Positions 1 to 12,518 of a DNA stretch of 64,000 nt are shown here, piece by piece (the stretch's first letter is position 1; every line of letters starts with the position of its first letter). Below the pieces are notes generated by a model. The model was not told where the DNA came from. It saw only the letters and a list, made by a program, of their open reading frames with translations, and did no database searches. The DNA is from Asterias rubens (taxonomy: Eukaryota > Echinodermata > Asteroidea > Forcipulatida > Asteriidae), in the NCBI RefSeq assembly GCF_902459465.1, contig NC_047080.1, forward strand, positions 7,045,214 through 7,109,213. Direction: 5' to 3'. Made by a program: the position numbers and the translations under genes.

Positions 1-503
1 ATTCATAATCAGAATTAATTAATTCATATATCTGAGTATATTTCCCCAATAACTTTAAATATTGGATCTCAAAATGTCATATGCCTGACGTCATTTTTAG
101 TATCATGATTTAGAACGAGTAACTCGTCCTAGGAGCGAGTTTACAGGAGATAAGAACGGTTTAACACCTCCTAACTTCCATGGTAATGGCCCCCAAACTT
201 GTCCTTAGTTAGGACAGTTTATAAGGTCATGAGGGCGCTTTGGTACACAAACAAACATGCTACATGTACAGTGTGAGGCCTTTGACTAACAGCAATAAAT
301 CAATTTCTATAATGTTGAATATTTATCATAATGATTGCAAATATAAAGCCAGCCATGAGGACATTATGTTTTTGTTGAGACCCATTTGAATTTGAGATTC
401 TGAAAATCTTTATATGGCATAAGGCAAATTAAGTAACACAAAGAGAATACACAAGTGAGTAGTTGTTTTAACTTGACCTACTTATCAACCCTAATTCTTC
501 TAG
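1..503. other. COLGALT intron, nothing recognised
   Basis: AT-rich sequence leading to the acceptor at 503. The upstream exons of COLGALT were not found here. Confidence 0.6.
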
Positions 504-636
504 AGCACTGACTGATGATGACTTAAAAGAATTGGGTGTTGATATGCTACCTGGCTACAGAGACCCCTATCATGAGCGTGTACTTACCAGAGGAGAGATT
601 GGCTGCTTCTTAAGTCACTATTTTATTTGGCAAGAG
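504..636 (+). CDS. COLGALT1: COLGALT exon a (first in window)
   Basis: Acceptor ctaattcttctag precedes and donor gtaaga follows. The first base completes a split codon, then 44 codons follow, from ALTDDD to FIWQE. They match the LPGYRDPY...TRGEIGCFLSHY core of the galactosyltransferase domain. Confidence 0.92.
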
Positions 637-3600
637 GTAAGACATGTTTTATTTTGTAATCTATTCTGGTAAGGAGACCAAGAATACCTAAAAAAGACAT
701 ACAGTGCTGTGACCTGTATGCCTGAGAACCACTTCAGTAGAGAATATTCAGAAATGGCAGTTTTAGATGTTGGGAAAACCCATGCAGTCAAGTTGAAACT
801 GAAAACCCTATCCACATGCAAATAATTTGAACTAGGATCCACATAGGTAAAAGGTACGGACTACATGTAAACCCCAACCTTAAAGGGACACACCGGCCGA
901 ATTGGGCTATTTGGGCTACAAAATAGACCAAGAAATGAATTCAATGAGAATGAAGAAGAACAGTCCCTAAAAAAAATCATCAAATTTGGCCGTTTTTGAG
1001 CATTTTGAAACAAAAACAAAGGGTGCGTGATTGTTCCAACCCAAAAGTGGTACAAACACCTTCCGGGCTAGTTTTACTGCCAGCCGTTTAAAAGTAACTT
1101 TACCAAACCAAATTTAATTTTTTTTTTTTACAAAATTATTTACGAATAACTGACGAAAAAGATTATGTGCTCAAATTATCGCTACAAAATGTAAATAATG
1201 GTGAAAAATCTAACGTAAGATTCGCATTCAAAGAGTCCGTGTAACGGAAGCTTGTTATATGGCCCCAGGGCGTGGAGCAATCCGAACGTAAGCCTCGGGG
1301 CATCTCACGTACCGCACATGCTGTGTCTCGCGGGGGGCTGGAGGTGTAATCCCGGGCGCTATGAACTCCCAGCTTGCGGGTCTCGCCATGAGCTTGGGAG
1401 GGGTTGGGAGTACATGTTTGTCATCGTGGGTTTGTCAGTCGGTACACCTTGTGTCGAATCCGCTATTTCTTATGATCGCAATGTCCCAATATTATGCTGT
1501 TTTGTTTCATGGCTCCTAATTTCTTTTTGCTAGGAGTTTTCAGGTAACAATAAAAAAAGATTGATGATGTCAAAACGAAGGAATACCGCATTTTGTTATA
1601 TTGACAGTGTTGTTGTGTGAGTAGTTTTAAAAATGTTTTATGAAAAAAAGGATTTAAAAAAAACGGAACCCCCGATCGTAAAAAGAACAGGTGAATAATA
1701 ATTTTGTATAAAAGGTTGAAAAAAAAATGAAAAAAAATCCCTCAAAGCATAATTTTGTCAAAAAAATATTGTTTAACTCTGTGAATGAAGTGTTATTTTT
1801 GAGATTGTTGAGGTAGTATTTGGTTATGTTCCAAGCTACGCAGCCACTCAGCTACGCTTATGTTCCTTCAAGGTACGCTATAAATCAAAAGGTACGTTTT
1901 CAAGCCCGAGTCAAGCAACGCTTATGTTCCATATGCAGCTACGTTTACGTTCCAAGATATTCAGCTACGCTTACCTTCCAAGATATGACGTTCCAAGCTA
2001 CGCTTACATTCCAAGTTTTGCTTACGTTCCTTCTCAAGTTACGCTATAATTACAAAAGGTACGTTTTCAATCCCGAGTCAAGTTACACTAACGTTCCATA
2101 CGCAGCTACGTTTATGTTCCAAGATACCCAGCTACGCTTACGTTCCAAGATATGCTTTCGTTCCAAAAGATAAGGTTACGCTCTAAGCTACACAGCTTCT
2201 CAGCTATGCTTACATTACAAGATACTCTTATGTTTCTTCAAGTTTAGCTATAATAACAAAAGGTACGCTTTCAATCCTGAGACAAGTTACGCTTACGTTC
2301 CATTCGCAGCTACGTTTACATTCCAAGATACCCAGCTACATGTATGCTTACATTCCAAGATACCCAGCTACATGTACGCTTACGTTCCAAGATACCCAGC
2401 TACATGTACGCTTACGTTCCAAGATACCCAGCTACATGTATGCTTACATTCCAAGATACCCAGCTACGCTTACGTTCCAAGATATGCTTACATGTACGTT
2501 CCAAAAGATATGGTTACATTCCAATAAAGCACATTTAAACCAAGACAAAATACATGTAAACTATGCTATATACTGGGAGATAAGATGGTTTTTGAAAGCG
2601 ATTTTAAATCGGCCAACAGAAGGCTTTGATTTTACAGACTGCCTGAGTCCATTCCATAGATGAGGTCCGTGAAAACGAAGTGTGTTCATTAAGAATGATG
2701 TGATTTATGATTCTACAGCCCTAAATTGCGTAAACGGTGAGCCGGTGTGTGCCTTTAATGTTGTACAGATCAATAAGAAATCTTGAAAAGGTTTTCCCTT
2801 GCCTTGGAGGCACAATATTCTGTTTCAACCATCTTACGCTTTTCTCCATCTAGCTCTATTAGAAATTTTCAGCTTACTTGTTGGACGTTGTCAAGAGATC
2901 CTGCAACCATTGTGACCAGTAAAAGCAATCAATATCTGTTTTATAACACACCCGACGTGCCCCAGACATAGATTCTGCCTGGACGTCTACCATAAACAGC
3001 TGTTGCTATGGGTACATTGGTTGCTACAGGTTTTATACATTGGTTATGGCTACAGTGCGCCATTTTCACACTGTTCACTAGTTATATTAAACACATCATG
3101 TGATGCATTTTAAAGCAATCAGAAGGTTGATTAAGTTAGGGCTGTTAAACAAACTAAACTAAAAGGTGGGCGCGATCTCACCCCTTCTGTTCTGGTTGTA
3201 ATTTGTAAGTGATTGTCATTGGCATTGAGCTTTATTGAGATTCAACTGATCCACTCTTGCAAGTGTTAGTCCTGGAAGCCCCAAGTTACTATACAGTTGT
3301 AAGGAAGAGAGGACAAAACTATTATGAAAGGAAGTAGATTCCACCTCATAGTGTAAGTGCAAACCAAAACAATATCAAGTTTTGAATGTAACTTTTGTGT
3401 ACTCTAAACATCATTTAATTGCTTCCCCTGTTTTTCAGATGGTTACAGAGGGCTTTGACAAAATACTGATTTTTGAAGATGATGTGAGATTCAAGGAGTC
3501 ATTCGTACCTAAGATTAAGGCATTGCTACAGGAAATAAATGTCAACCATCTCGACTGGGAATTACTGTAAGTTTGAATTCTTTAATTGGAAATTGTTACG

Positions 3601-6600
3601 TTATATCTGGTTCTTTATACTTTATACTATTTACAATTATATTCTTATAGTTTGTGAGTCTTATAAAGTGTGGAAAAAATTACTTCTTTATGCTTTTTCT
3701 CACTATGGATGCTATAAGAATCCTGAGGAGATGTCGATAGTATTTATTTAATTTTGGAAGAAGATATTTAAAAACACTTTTTTGTTACATTAAATACTGT
3801 ATAGGGACAGCAATCTCCAAGACAGGCACTGATGGACTAACCAGCTGTATTGTCCTAACCCCAGGCTAAATTGGCGCCAAAATCTGTGATTCAACTTTGA
3901 GTTGTTGTCAGATGCCCAAGTACAGGATAAACTGAAATAGCAGGTCCAGTGTTTTTTTTTTCCAGATGTGGCATATGAAAAACCAATTAGTAGGTGACAG
4001 CTCTCACAGTGGTGACTTGCTCCAGGGTACATGGTCACACACTCAGCCCTTATGCCATGTACCTGCCCATTTTAGATGAGCTGGACGAAAAGCCTACTCT
4101 GGAATATCTCAGTAGGGCCACTGACAGCCTGGCAGTGGAAAAGCTCCTGCGTCCCCTTTTTCATGTTGAGTCATACTGGGTGGTTATTGATAACATATCC
4201 AAAATCGGACAAGAGTTTCAAAACAGAAGTGACCTAATTAATTTGCATATTTAAATTGGGTGGTAATTAGCAATCTGTAATGTCAATTATCTCTAAAACT
4301 GTTCATTTTATGGACAAGGTTTGTCTAAGAGGTGGATAGAAACCTGACCTTGAAAATCTAAAATACATATTTGTATACTCGATTGACCCTTTCCAAATAT
4401 CTAGGTCAAAGGTCAAGGGGTCAAACATGCATCTAAATGGTTTTCTCCACTCATATGCATTTACATGGCATAATCATAAATACCATGAATGAATTCTTTG
4501 GGTTGAATGATTCCCCCTGTACCAATTGACCTCTATCAATGACATTCAATGAATTAAAATTCACTCAAATGACCTCTTTAACCAGCTAGGTCAAAGGTCA
4601 AGGTTTCAACTTCATGTATTTCAATAATTGACCAGAGCTGGATCGTTGTCCCTTTTCTCTGGTAGCAGACCTTCACCCCCCTCCCCATCGATCATCTCTT
4701 TGCCAACATTTGCAACTAGCTACCTTCACTTAAGCTTCAAGAATTTCCATGTCATCTACTAACATGCTCCCACATCCCACCATGGCCTCCATGCTTTCAC
4801 TATCTACAGATAGAAACTATTGAAACTTAAAGATTGAAACTATCAAAAGCAGGCCATCCTTAAGACGTGCCAGTTAGACTGGTCAGAGAGTTTACTGATG
4901 AGTTGTTAACGCCTCTTGCCAATTTGTTCAAACAAATGCCTGTCGGAGTTTTCCCAAATAATTTATGTGAAAAACAGTGACTGTTTGTACCAATCTCAAA
5001 GGAAAGAAACATTTCCTCTTTCAGCTGAGACCAATTTCCCTCACTCCAATTTTCGCTTGAGTTTTTGAAACTTTCATTGCTAGATGGCTGCTAGAGGACA
5101 TTTCAACCAAACTTGATCCCAAGCAGTAAGATAATATAATATCATGGGCAGTTGCACTGTTCACTACCTTGTGGATATGCTCAACTATGTTCATCAGAGA
5201 AATGACACCCGAACTGTTATGCCAAACTCTGTTCTGGGGACTTAACGAAAGCTTTTGACAGGGTTAATCATAACATTGTGATTAATAAATTTATCCAATT
5301 AGGAGTAAGAAGATCCATTATCCCCACTGTCTGCAGCTTCCTCACTGACCGTACTCAGAACACTAAACTTCATGGTGTGGTTTCTACCACTCGGGATATT
5401 TCCTGTGGTATACCCCAAGGCACAAAGCTGGGGCCCACTTGTTTCTTATGTTAGTTATAGATGCATCAGTTGGCAGATGTGGGCGGTGGAAGTATGTGGA
5501 TGATCTTACTTCAGGTGAAGTTGTTTTTAAGTATGATCAACAATAATCCTCTATACAGGATCACCTTAATAATTTATCTAGCTGGTGTCAAATTTCAAAC
5601 TTCGGTTTCTCTCCATTTGTTAGATCTCAGGTGTGGAACATCAATTATATATTGCTTGGTGTGACTGTTCATTATATTATATTGCTTGGTGTGACTGTTC
5701 ATTATTATATTGCTTGGTGTGACTGTTCATTATTATATTGCTTGGTGTGACTGTTCATTATATTGCTTGGTGTGACTGTTCATTATTATATTGCTTGGTG
5801 TGACTGTTCATTAGGTGTTCGGCCAACAGCCGAACAACTATTGTTATTGTTCTGTTTTTTTTTTTTTTTAGGTGTTCGGCCAACAGCCGAACAACTATTG
5901 TTATTGTTCTTTTTTTTTAGGTGTTCGGCCAACAGCCGAACAACTATTGTTATTGTTCTGTTTTTTTTTTAGTTTTTTTTTTAGGTGTTCGGCCAACAGC
6001 CGAACAACTATTGTTATTGTTCTGTTTTTTTTTTTTTTTCCTCGCGTTCTTCTTTCCCTGCGAACCTTCTCCAGCAATTTTAAACAAAAGTAAAGCTTGT
6101 ACAAACTTAAAACTTACTGTGTACATCGGCAATAGTGAGTAGATGAAACCGCCACTTTTTTGGAATGATGACGACATTAATGACGTCATGACAAGGTTTT
6201 TAATGTTGAAAAATTACCATTTGCTTGTTGCTGTATCTCAACGAATATAAAAGCTATGATGTTCATACTTAGGCATCGAATAGATAAAGACTTGGACAAC
6301 ATTTGAAAAGTTAACGCAAAAATCGTACGACGTTAACTTCCGGGTCGTTACCCTGGATCAAAGTTCGCCTTCGTGTTTTTTTTATAAACAAAAAACTTTC
6401 GAGCTTATCTACGGAATAACTCAAGATTGAGATTGATTTGAACGTTGAAACTCAACAGATAGGTGAACCTTGGTATCAAGACACCACAGACGTAACTATG
6501 TCATAATGACGTCAACGGGCATTAAACTACAATAAATCAAAGTTTAAAATTTGTAAAAATCATATGGCGCGCTAATTTGGGGGGAATATCCAACGGCGCT

Positions 6601-9600
6601 CTCTTTGGTCCAACGAAAGAGGGCGCTGTTGGGTATAAAGATTTTAGAAACATTGAGCGCTATGTGCAGAGCGGAAAATCGCAATAGTTGAGTGATAACG
6701 TCTCGCACAAAAACCACAACCTTTTTTGAATTGATGACGTCATTGATGACGTCATTACATTAAATAGCTAGAAAATTTATATCTTGAGAATCACAAATGC
6801 TACCAATAAGCTATTTTTATGGTCTTTTCCACGACAAAAGTATTTTGTTAGTGTTTGACCTTGCTTTCGTTTAGAACCGGCTTTTTATCGTGACATAAGA
6901 TTTTCAGTTGAAAAACTAAACCTAAAAATCCGGAGTGGCTTTGCATTAACGATCGCATTATGGCACACTTTTCTAAAACATTTTAAGGGGATTCTCAAAT
7001 CTGTAATGCACATTTAACTATAAAATAACGACACATTGTATAAAAAACATCTTTATGGTTCAATGTTTTTGAACCACGTCATCACGTAACGTCCAACCGA
7101 ACACCGTGTTTTTGTAATTAACAAAAAACACTATGTCTAGTTATTATATTGCTTGGTGTGACTGTTCATTATATTGCTTGGTGTGACTGTTCATTATTAT
7201 ATTGCTTGGTGTGACTGTTCATTATATTGCTTGGTGTGACTGTTCATTATTATATTGCTTGGTGTGACTGTTCATTATATTGCTTGGTGTGACTGTTCAT
7301 TATTATATTGCTTGTTGTGACTGTTCATTATTATATTGCTTGGTGTGACTGTTCATTATTATATTGCTTGGTGTGACTGTTCATTATTATATTGCTTGTT
7401 GTGACTGTTCATTATTATATTGCTTGGTGTGACTGTTCATTATTATATTGCTTGGTGTGACTGTTTATTATATTGCTTGGTGTGACTGTTCATTATTATA
7501 TTGCTTGTTGTGACTGTTCATTATTATATTGCTTGGTGTGACTGTTCATTGTTATATTGCTTGGTGTGACTGTTCATTATTATATTGCTTGGTGTGACTG
7601 TTCATTATATTGCTTGGTGTGACTGTTCATTATTTCAACGTTTTGTATCTTTCTGCAAAAAGTGCTGTTGTTACTATGGAACATTTTCTTTGTAGCATTT
7701 CAAAATGAATTGTTTTGTTTTTTGTTTTTTCAGGTACATTGGTCGCAAAATCATGGAGGTTGATTATGAAAGCTATCTTGATGGTTTCCAACATGTTGTG
7801 AAACCAAGCTACACATATTGGACTCTGAGTTATATGTTGAGCTTAAGTGGAGCTCAAAAATTACTGGCACAGAAACCCTTGGGTAAAATGATACCAGTTG
7901 ATGAGTACCTCCCCATTATGTTTGATGTTCATCCAGAGTAAGTTATTTAAACAGATATTTGTTGTGTGTGATGGTGTCATTGAAAAAATGTAACCTGGGT
8001 AGTTAACTTAAAAATGACACCTCAATTTTGCGTTGAGCAAAACTAAATCATTTGAAAAACCAGTTATGGGGGGGGGGGGGGGTGGTACTGGAGTATTACA
8101 TATTGCGTTCTTTTATGCTGCACAGATTTTTGAGTTTGAAATTTTGGAGTTGAACAGTTTGTAAATTACTTGGTAAACTTCACACTACATGCTGACATGT
8201 AACAAAGTAAATTACTTGATAAGCTTCAAACACCCCAATAAACAAACAAACAAACGAACAATAAAATAAAAAAAAAAACAGAAAAAAAAACCCAAAAACA
8301 AACAAACAAACAAACAAACAAACAAATAAACAAATAGTCTTCATAATTGTGATTATTTTGGCTTGGAAGACTATTTAAAGCCTTCAAATGTCATGTAACT
8401 TGGCCCTTGTGTGCTCAATAAAAAATTGCTTACATTTTTCCAAAGGGTCTAATTTCATGCTTGGTGAACATACATGTACATGTACATGTGTAGTGCTGAG
8501 TGTACAACAACGTTAGAAAGTCTTGCACCAATACCAGTTGGGATATTAATTGATTACCTTTATGTATATTATTTTCAGCATACAAATTCTGTCAAGCTTT
8601 CTGTGTTTTGATGTTGTAAAAGGAACTTGTGCAAAACAGGCTGAAGAAAAGACTATTTATTGACCTCTATAAACATACATGGTACATTTGTATGTGATTG
8701 ATCTCTTTATACATGTACTACTTACTGAACTCTACTAACCACTTACTTGCTGTAATCTAGCTATTGAAATCTAAATATTTATTCCCCAGAACTGATTGGG
8801 CTGATCGCTTTTACCCTCGTAACTTGAAAGCATATTCTGTCAATCCATTGCTGGTTGAGCCAACACACTACACTGGGGCAGAGAACTACGTTAGTGATAC
8901 AGAAACGAAAGACATTTGGGAATATGTTTTGGAGAGAGAAGGAATCTCAGCCACTAAAGGTAAATTACAAAACGGGAAGAGAGTATGATGCGATCAAGCA
9001 ATTTATTTTATTTTTGTATACATCTGAAAAAAAGCAAAAGCTATGCTTTACTTATTTTAAAGCTCAATGTTTACAGGCAGTGGACACTATTGGTATTTAC
9101 TCAAAATAATTATTAGCATAAAACTTTACTTCGTAATGACTAATGGGGAGAGGTTGATAGTATAAAACATTGTGAGAAACAGCTCCCTCTGAAGTGACAT
9201 AGTTTTCGAGAAAGAAGTAATTTTCCACAAATTTGATTTTGAGACCTCAAGTTTAGAATTTGAGGTCTCCAAATCAAGCATCTGAAAGCACACAACTTCG
9301 TGTGACAAGGGTGTTTTTTCTTTCATTATTATCTCGCACTTCGACGACCAGTTAAGTTTGACTAGTTGTAATTTTAGTTCTGCACATGCGCTTTTTCATC
9401 ATCCAGCAAACGGCCTTCGATAGAACGCTATCTCGACATGACAACAGTCTAAAAATAGCACATGGTGCCCATAAGCAAACCTCACCTCCAAAAGTTCAAA
9501 GGTTGGAAGTCCTTACATCACAACACATGTGAAGCCCGAGTTGTTGTTTGTACTCTGTGGATGTACTTTTATATTACCATATATTGCACGCGCAATGTAC

Positions 9601-11095
9601 TCAGTAATGGAGACCTTTCTCTTTTTTCGGGATAAACTTTTTGGTTTTTTTTACACACAGAATACTTTTTTTAAAGGCACTGGACACTGTTGGTAATTAC
9701 TCAAAATAATTATTAGCTTAAAACCTTACTTGGTAGCAAGTAAAGGAGAACTATTGATAGTATAAAACATTGTGAGAAACGGCTCCCTCTGAAGTTACAA
9801 AGTTTTCGAGACACAAGTAATTTTCCTTGAATATGATTTCAACCAATTAACAAAATGTAGCTTAAATTTTCACAGGTTTGTTCTGCACACATGCAGACAA
9901 ATTCTGCACACATGCATGTTCCGGTGATGTCAACATCTAGCAGGGGATCCGAATCCGATGGAGAAACACTTTGAGCGTCTTTTAATATACACAGTAATAG
10001 TGTGGACGCACAGCCGTTCGCTTTCAGCATCCGACAAACAACGTCCTTTCTATATTTGCCATAAACACTTGGATGAAAAAAACCCCCAAGATTTTACTAA
10101 TTTGTTCAAAGTTTGCTCTTACACTACCTGGGCCTTCACACTGAACTCGCAGAGACCACAAATTTTGAAGTGAAAAATCCATAAGATTCTCATGCTTAAC
10201 CAATAGTTTACACTGTGGCATCATTGATGGAGGTGGTGACTTAATGTAGGTACATTATGTGTTGTGGTAAACATTTTTGTACTTCAATATTAATGTACAT
10301 GTACATGTTAGTAAGAACGTGGTAGTCCTTGTGTCAGGTCTTTGGTGTTATACTACTAGTGTTATACTCTTAGATCGGGGTTACATCTTGGAATTGAGTT
10401 TACATGACATGACATGAAACCATTCTGTTATGTTTCTTCTGCATACACTACACCTTGTTCAAGTTATTGGTTTTTGTTGTTAGTCTTAGCCAGTTTGCCC
10501 TGTGTTCATTAACTGGATTCATTCAAATGGGTTTGGAGGACTTTAAACTATGTTTGTGTGCATGAAATAAAAAACAGCTGGAACTGTGGCAAACAGTTTA
10601 AAACAAAATTGTCCTGTGTTGTGTGATTACTGTATATATCTGATTAGGATGGCAATATACAATGTACACCCTAACATTAACAAGGACTGCTGGAGCACAC
10701 TGATTGAAGGTCAAGTTGTATTGTCCAACTTGATCTTCATCACTAGAGAAGCTTTATCCGTGTAGGAGAAACCATTAGAAATAAGGGAAGAATGATCAGT
10801 TTTCTTTTTCTATTCAACAGATGACAGGAACGACGTAAAAGATAGTAGCAATGCTCCAAAGTTGAACAAAGGAAAGCCAGACATATCTGTTAGAGGAGAC
10901 AATCAAGATTCAAGTAATGCTAAAGATGGACAGACTAAGACTGGCCAGCAGAGTGATACAAATAAGTTAAATGGTACATCCAATCAGCAAGTTGAGCCTG
11001 ACAAGCAACCTGACAAAGTTGCTGAGTCATCAGTTTCTGGAATGGGTAATGAAAAAAGCTCTCAAAATGAAGTTAACCCTCACACAGAATTATGA
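504..11095 (+). CDS. COLGALT1: Procollagen galactosyltransferase (COLGALT/CERCAM family), C-terminal part, five exons
   Basis: Coding exons are 504-636, 3439-3566, 7734-7937, 8790-8959 and 10821-11095. Phases match at every junction and give 302 codons plus stop; the 5' exons are outside the window. Family role (known): transfers galactose from UDP-galactose to hydroxylysine of collagen in the ER lumen. Seen here: the conserved TRGEIGCFLSHY block (visible residues 29-40), the acidic FEDDVRF motif (about 56-62) that belongs to the family's metal/nucleotide-sugar site, DWELLYIGRK, PVDEYLPIMF and EPTHYTG. After about residue 212 the protein becomes a polar Lys/Asp/Gln/Ser-rich tail of about 90 residues, unlike the vertebrate tail as I recall it. 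It ends HTEL, a KDEL-type ER retention signal; human COLGALT1 ends RDEL. The vertebrate genes COLGALT1, COLGALT2 and CERCAM are co-orthologues, so the symbol is by family. It is tail to tail with MED27. Confidence 0.93.
637..1819. other. COLGALT intron, unassigned sequence
   Basis: 880-1080 looks like a dispersed repeat (TTAAAGGGACACACCGGCCG). 1240-1480 is unusually GC-rich and open in one plus frame, but matches no RNA or protein I know. Confidence 0.4.
1820..2530 (+). repeat. Degenerate minisatellite with higher-order structure
   Basis: Many variants of AGCTACGCTTACGTTCCAAG, with a denser 31-32-bp run near 2320-2480. A longer module, marked by CTATAAT-ACAAAAGGTACG, recurs at about 1859, 2026 and 2228. 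Lies in a COLGALT intron. Confidence 0.85.
3439..3566 (+). CDS. COLGALT1: COLGALT exon b, EDD motif
   Basis: Acceptor gtttttcag, donor gtaagt, 128 nt ending two bases into a Leu codon. It carries ILIFEDDVRF, the DxD-like acidic motif of the catalytic domain, and ends DWELL. Confidence 0.94.
4403..4415 (+). promoter_or_regulatory. Perfect DR1 nuclear-receptor motif
   Basis: AGGTCA-A-AGGTCA, the HNF4/RXR-type direct repeat. A second perfect copy is at 4588-4600. Both are intronic and look like parts of one duplicated repeat, so function is unproven. Confidence 0.35.
4588..4600 (+). promoter_or_regulatory. Perfect DR1 nuclear-receptor motif, second copy
   Basis: AGGTCAAAGGTCA, 185 bp after the first. 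Confidence 0.35.
4870..5530 (+). pseudogene. Decayed LINE reverse transcriptase
   Basis: With frameshifts and stops, the frames show RT blocks: LRPISLTPIF near 5025, KAFDRVNHNIVINKFIQLG near 5250, a CGIPQGTKLGP block near 5405-5435 and RWKYVDDLT near 5490. Non-LTR retrotransposon RT, not functional. The stretch 4020-4260 (LDELDEKPTLEYLSRAT) is also open but I could not assign it. Confidence 0.75.
5647..5812 (+). repeat. 25-28-bp minisatellite, left part
   Basis: Repeats of TTGCTTGGTGTGACTGTTCA with ATTATA spacers of variable length. The same array resumes at 7141, after an inserted element. Confidence 0.9.
5813..7140. mobile_element. 1.3-kb element inserted in the minisatellite, with a hairpin tandem array
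   Basis: Begins AGGTGTTCGGCCAACAGCCG and its far end contains the inverted CCGAACACC (7107-7115), suggesting weak terminal inverted repeats. The first 220 bp hold four copies (at about 5813, 5870, 5919 and 5983) of a 49-64-bp unit, each with a perfect stem TGTTCGGC/GCCGAACA and a T tract. A further imperfect hairpin is at 6590-6632. No coding capacity. Confidence 0.6.
7141..7633 (+). repeat. 25-28-bp minisatellite, right part
   Basis: About 19 copies of the same unit as 5647-5812, some with TTGTTGTGAC. Ends 100 bp before a COLGALT exon. Confidence 0.9.
7734..7937 (+). CDS. COLGALT1: COLGALT exon c
   Basis: Acceptor tgttttttcag, donor gtaagt, 204 nt. Encodes YIGRKIMEVD...PSYTYWTLSYMLSLSG... 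to PVDEYLPIMFDVHPE, colinear with the vertebrate enzymes. It lies 100 bp after the end of a minisatellite. Confidence 0.95.
8068..8082 (+). repeat. Poly-G run
   Basis: Fifteen consecutive G in a COLGALT intron. Confidence 0.9.
8238..8334 (+). repeat. (AAAC)n microsatellite
   Basis: Imperfect AAAC repeats interrupted by an A-rich tract. Confidence 0.9.
8790..8959 (+). CDS. COLGALT1: COLGALT exon d
   Basis: Acceptor attccccag, donor gtaaat, 170 nt. Encodes TDWADRFYPRNLKAYSVNP then LLVEPTHYTGAENYVSDTET, the last well-conserved block of the family. Confidence 0.93.
9071..9363 (+). mobile_element. MITE family A, 3'-truncated copy
   Basis: Starts CAGGCAGTGGACACTATTGG and carries the family's internal blocks (AACATTGTGAGAAACAGCTC and CACACAACTTCGTGTGACAA). 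The right terminal repeat is missing. Confidence 0.8.
9671..9886 (+). mobile_element. MITE family A, deleted copy
   Basis: Begins TTAAAGGCACTGGACACTGT; the central hairpin region is deleted and it joins directly to TTCACAGGTTTGTT. Confidence 0.75.
9887..10820. other. COLGALT last intron, unassigned
   Basis: No exon or repeat array seen; ATGTACATGTACATG-type palindromes near 10292-10308. Confidence 0.4.
10821..11095 (+). CDS. COLGALT1: COLGALT terminal exon, polar tail and HTEL
   Basis: Acceptor ttctattcaacag; 275 nt with the stop at 11093-11095. Encodes a low-complexity hydrophilic tail ending NPHTEL. The tail is not alignable by eye to vertebrate tails; the ER-retrieval-like terminus and the phase match support it. 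I could not fix a poly(A) site; there is no AATAAA close to the stop. Confidence 0.85.
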
Positions 11096-11841
11096 CATGA
11101 ATATAATTGACACTGCATGATCCCACATACATGTACATGTAGTATGTAAGATTGAGTTTAGTACCTTATTTGGTTCATATTTTAATGATTACATTTGGTG
11201 TTTGAAAGCATTTGAAGGAGCCGAAGCTAGTCGGTGAAATGAAACAATTATAAAATAGAATGATAAATTATGTGCAGAAAGTTTAAATAGCAGAGTAGTG
11301 AAAAAGAACAAAATTAATTACTTGAAAGTAAATGTTTACCAAACTTGAGCATTGTCACAACTCAAGTTGAAACAAAAATTCAAAGTGCCTGTGTAGAATT
11401 AGAAACAATCAGAAGGAAATATAGACACAATATAAATTGCAACGACCATTCAATGTGCCTGTTCCTGGGTACATTTAAAAAAAAACAGAAGGAAAACAAA
11501 TATTTGAATATCAATAGGAAGACAAAACAGTTGTTATGACATCTTCATGACATCATCATAACCCCTGCTCTAGTCAATTTGTCTTTGTTCAACCCAAAGA
11601 AATTGTTAAAATGTTACCCCAGAGACAGTTTTCCTTGTGTTTTGTAACTTGATATTTATGTTTAATGCCATAATCATGCCATACATGTACGTATTTTTTT
11701 AACCATGGATGCACAAGGGCCCGGTGGCTGTGCTTCATGCATGTATACTGTGATGGCTACTGGAATAATGTGCTTTACAGGGTGCCCTAAGCAAAGGTTT
11801 TACCATGGTAACAATAGCTAATTAAAATTTATTTATAAATA

Positions 11842-12234
11842 TTAAAGGCACTGGACACCATTCGTAGTTACTCAAAAATAATTGTTAGACCATAAAAACT
11901 TACTTGGTAACAAGCAATGGAGAACTATTGATAGAATAAAACATTGTGAGAAACGGCTCCCTCTGAAGTAACGCAGTTTTCGAGAAGGAAGTAATTTTCC
12001 TCTAAATATTTGAATTGGATTTCGAGACCTCATAATTAGATTTTAGGGTCCCGAAATCAAGCATCTAAAAGCACACAACTTCGTTTGACAAGGGTGTTTT
12101 TTTCTTCTGTTGTCTTGCAATTTTGACAACCAATTGAGTTCAAGTTTGTACAGGTGTTGAGATACACCAAGCATGCCAAGTGAGAAGACTGGTCTTTGAC
12201 AGTTACCTACATGTAAGGTGTCCAGAGTCTTTAA
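11842..12234 (+). mobile_element. MITE family A, full-length copy
   Basis: Ends TTAAAGGCACTGGACACC and GGTGTCCAGAGTCTTTAA; about 393 bp, lying between COLGALT and MED27. Confidence 0.85.
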
Positions 12235-12518
12235 GTCCTTTACCATAGTTAGACATTCAATATTCATACATTAAGTTTGTTCAAAATGATCTACATGTAT
12301 AGGATGTCAGTGGTAACAATTGTAGTCCAAAGCATGAATCTAAAATGTAACAACCCCTGTGCATTGATTGATCTAACCTTTGATGCTCGTGAAACTGTTG
12401 TTGTATCTCAAGTTCCTGTAGAGTTTGCTTCTCTTTGGATATTTGTCCTTAAAAGCTTTAAATTTATAAATCCATACTAAATGTGAAATGCACATATACT
12501 GTACATGAATGTCCCAAA

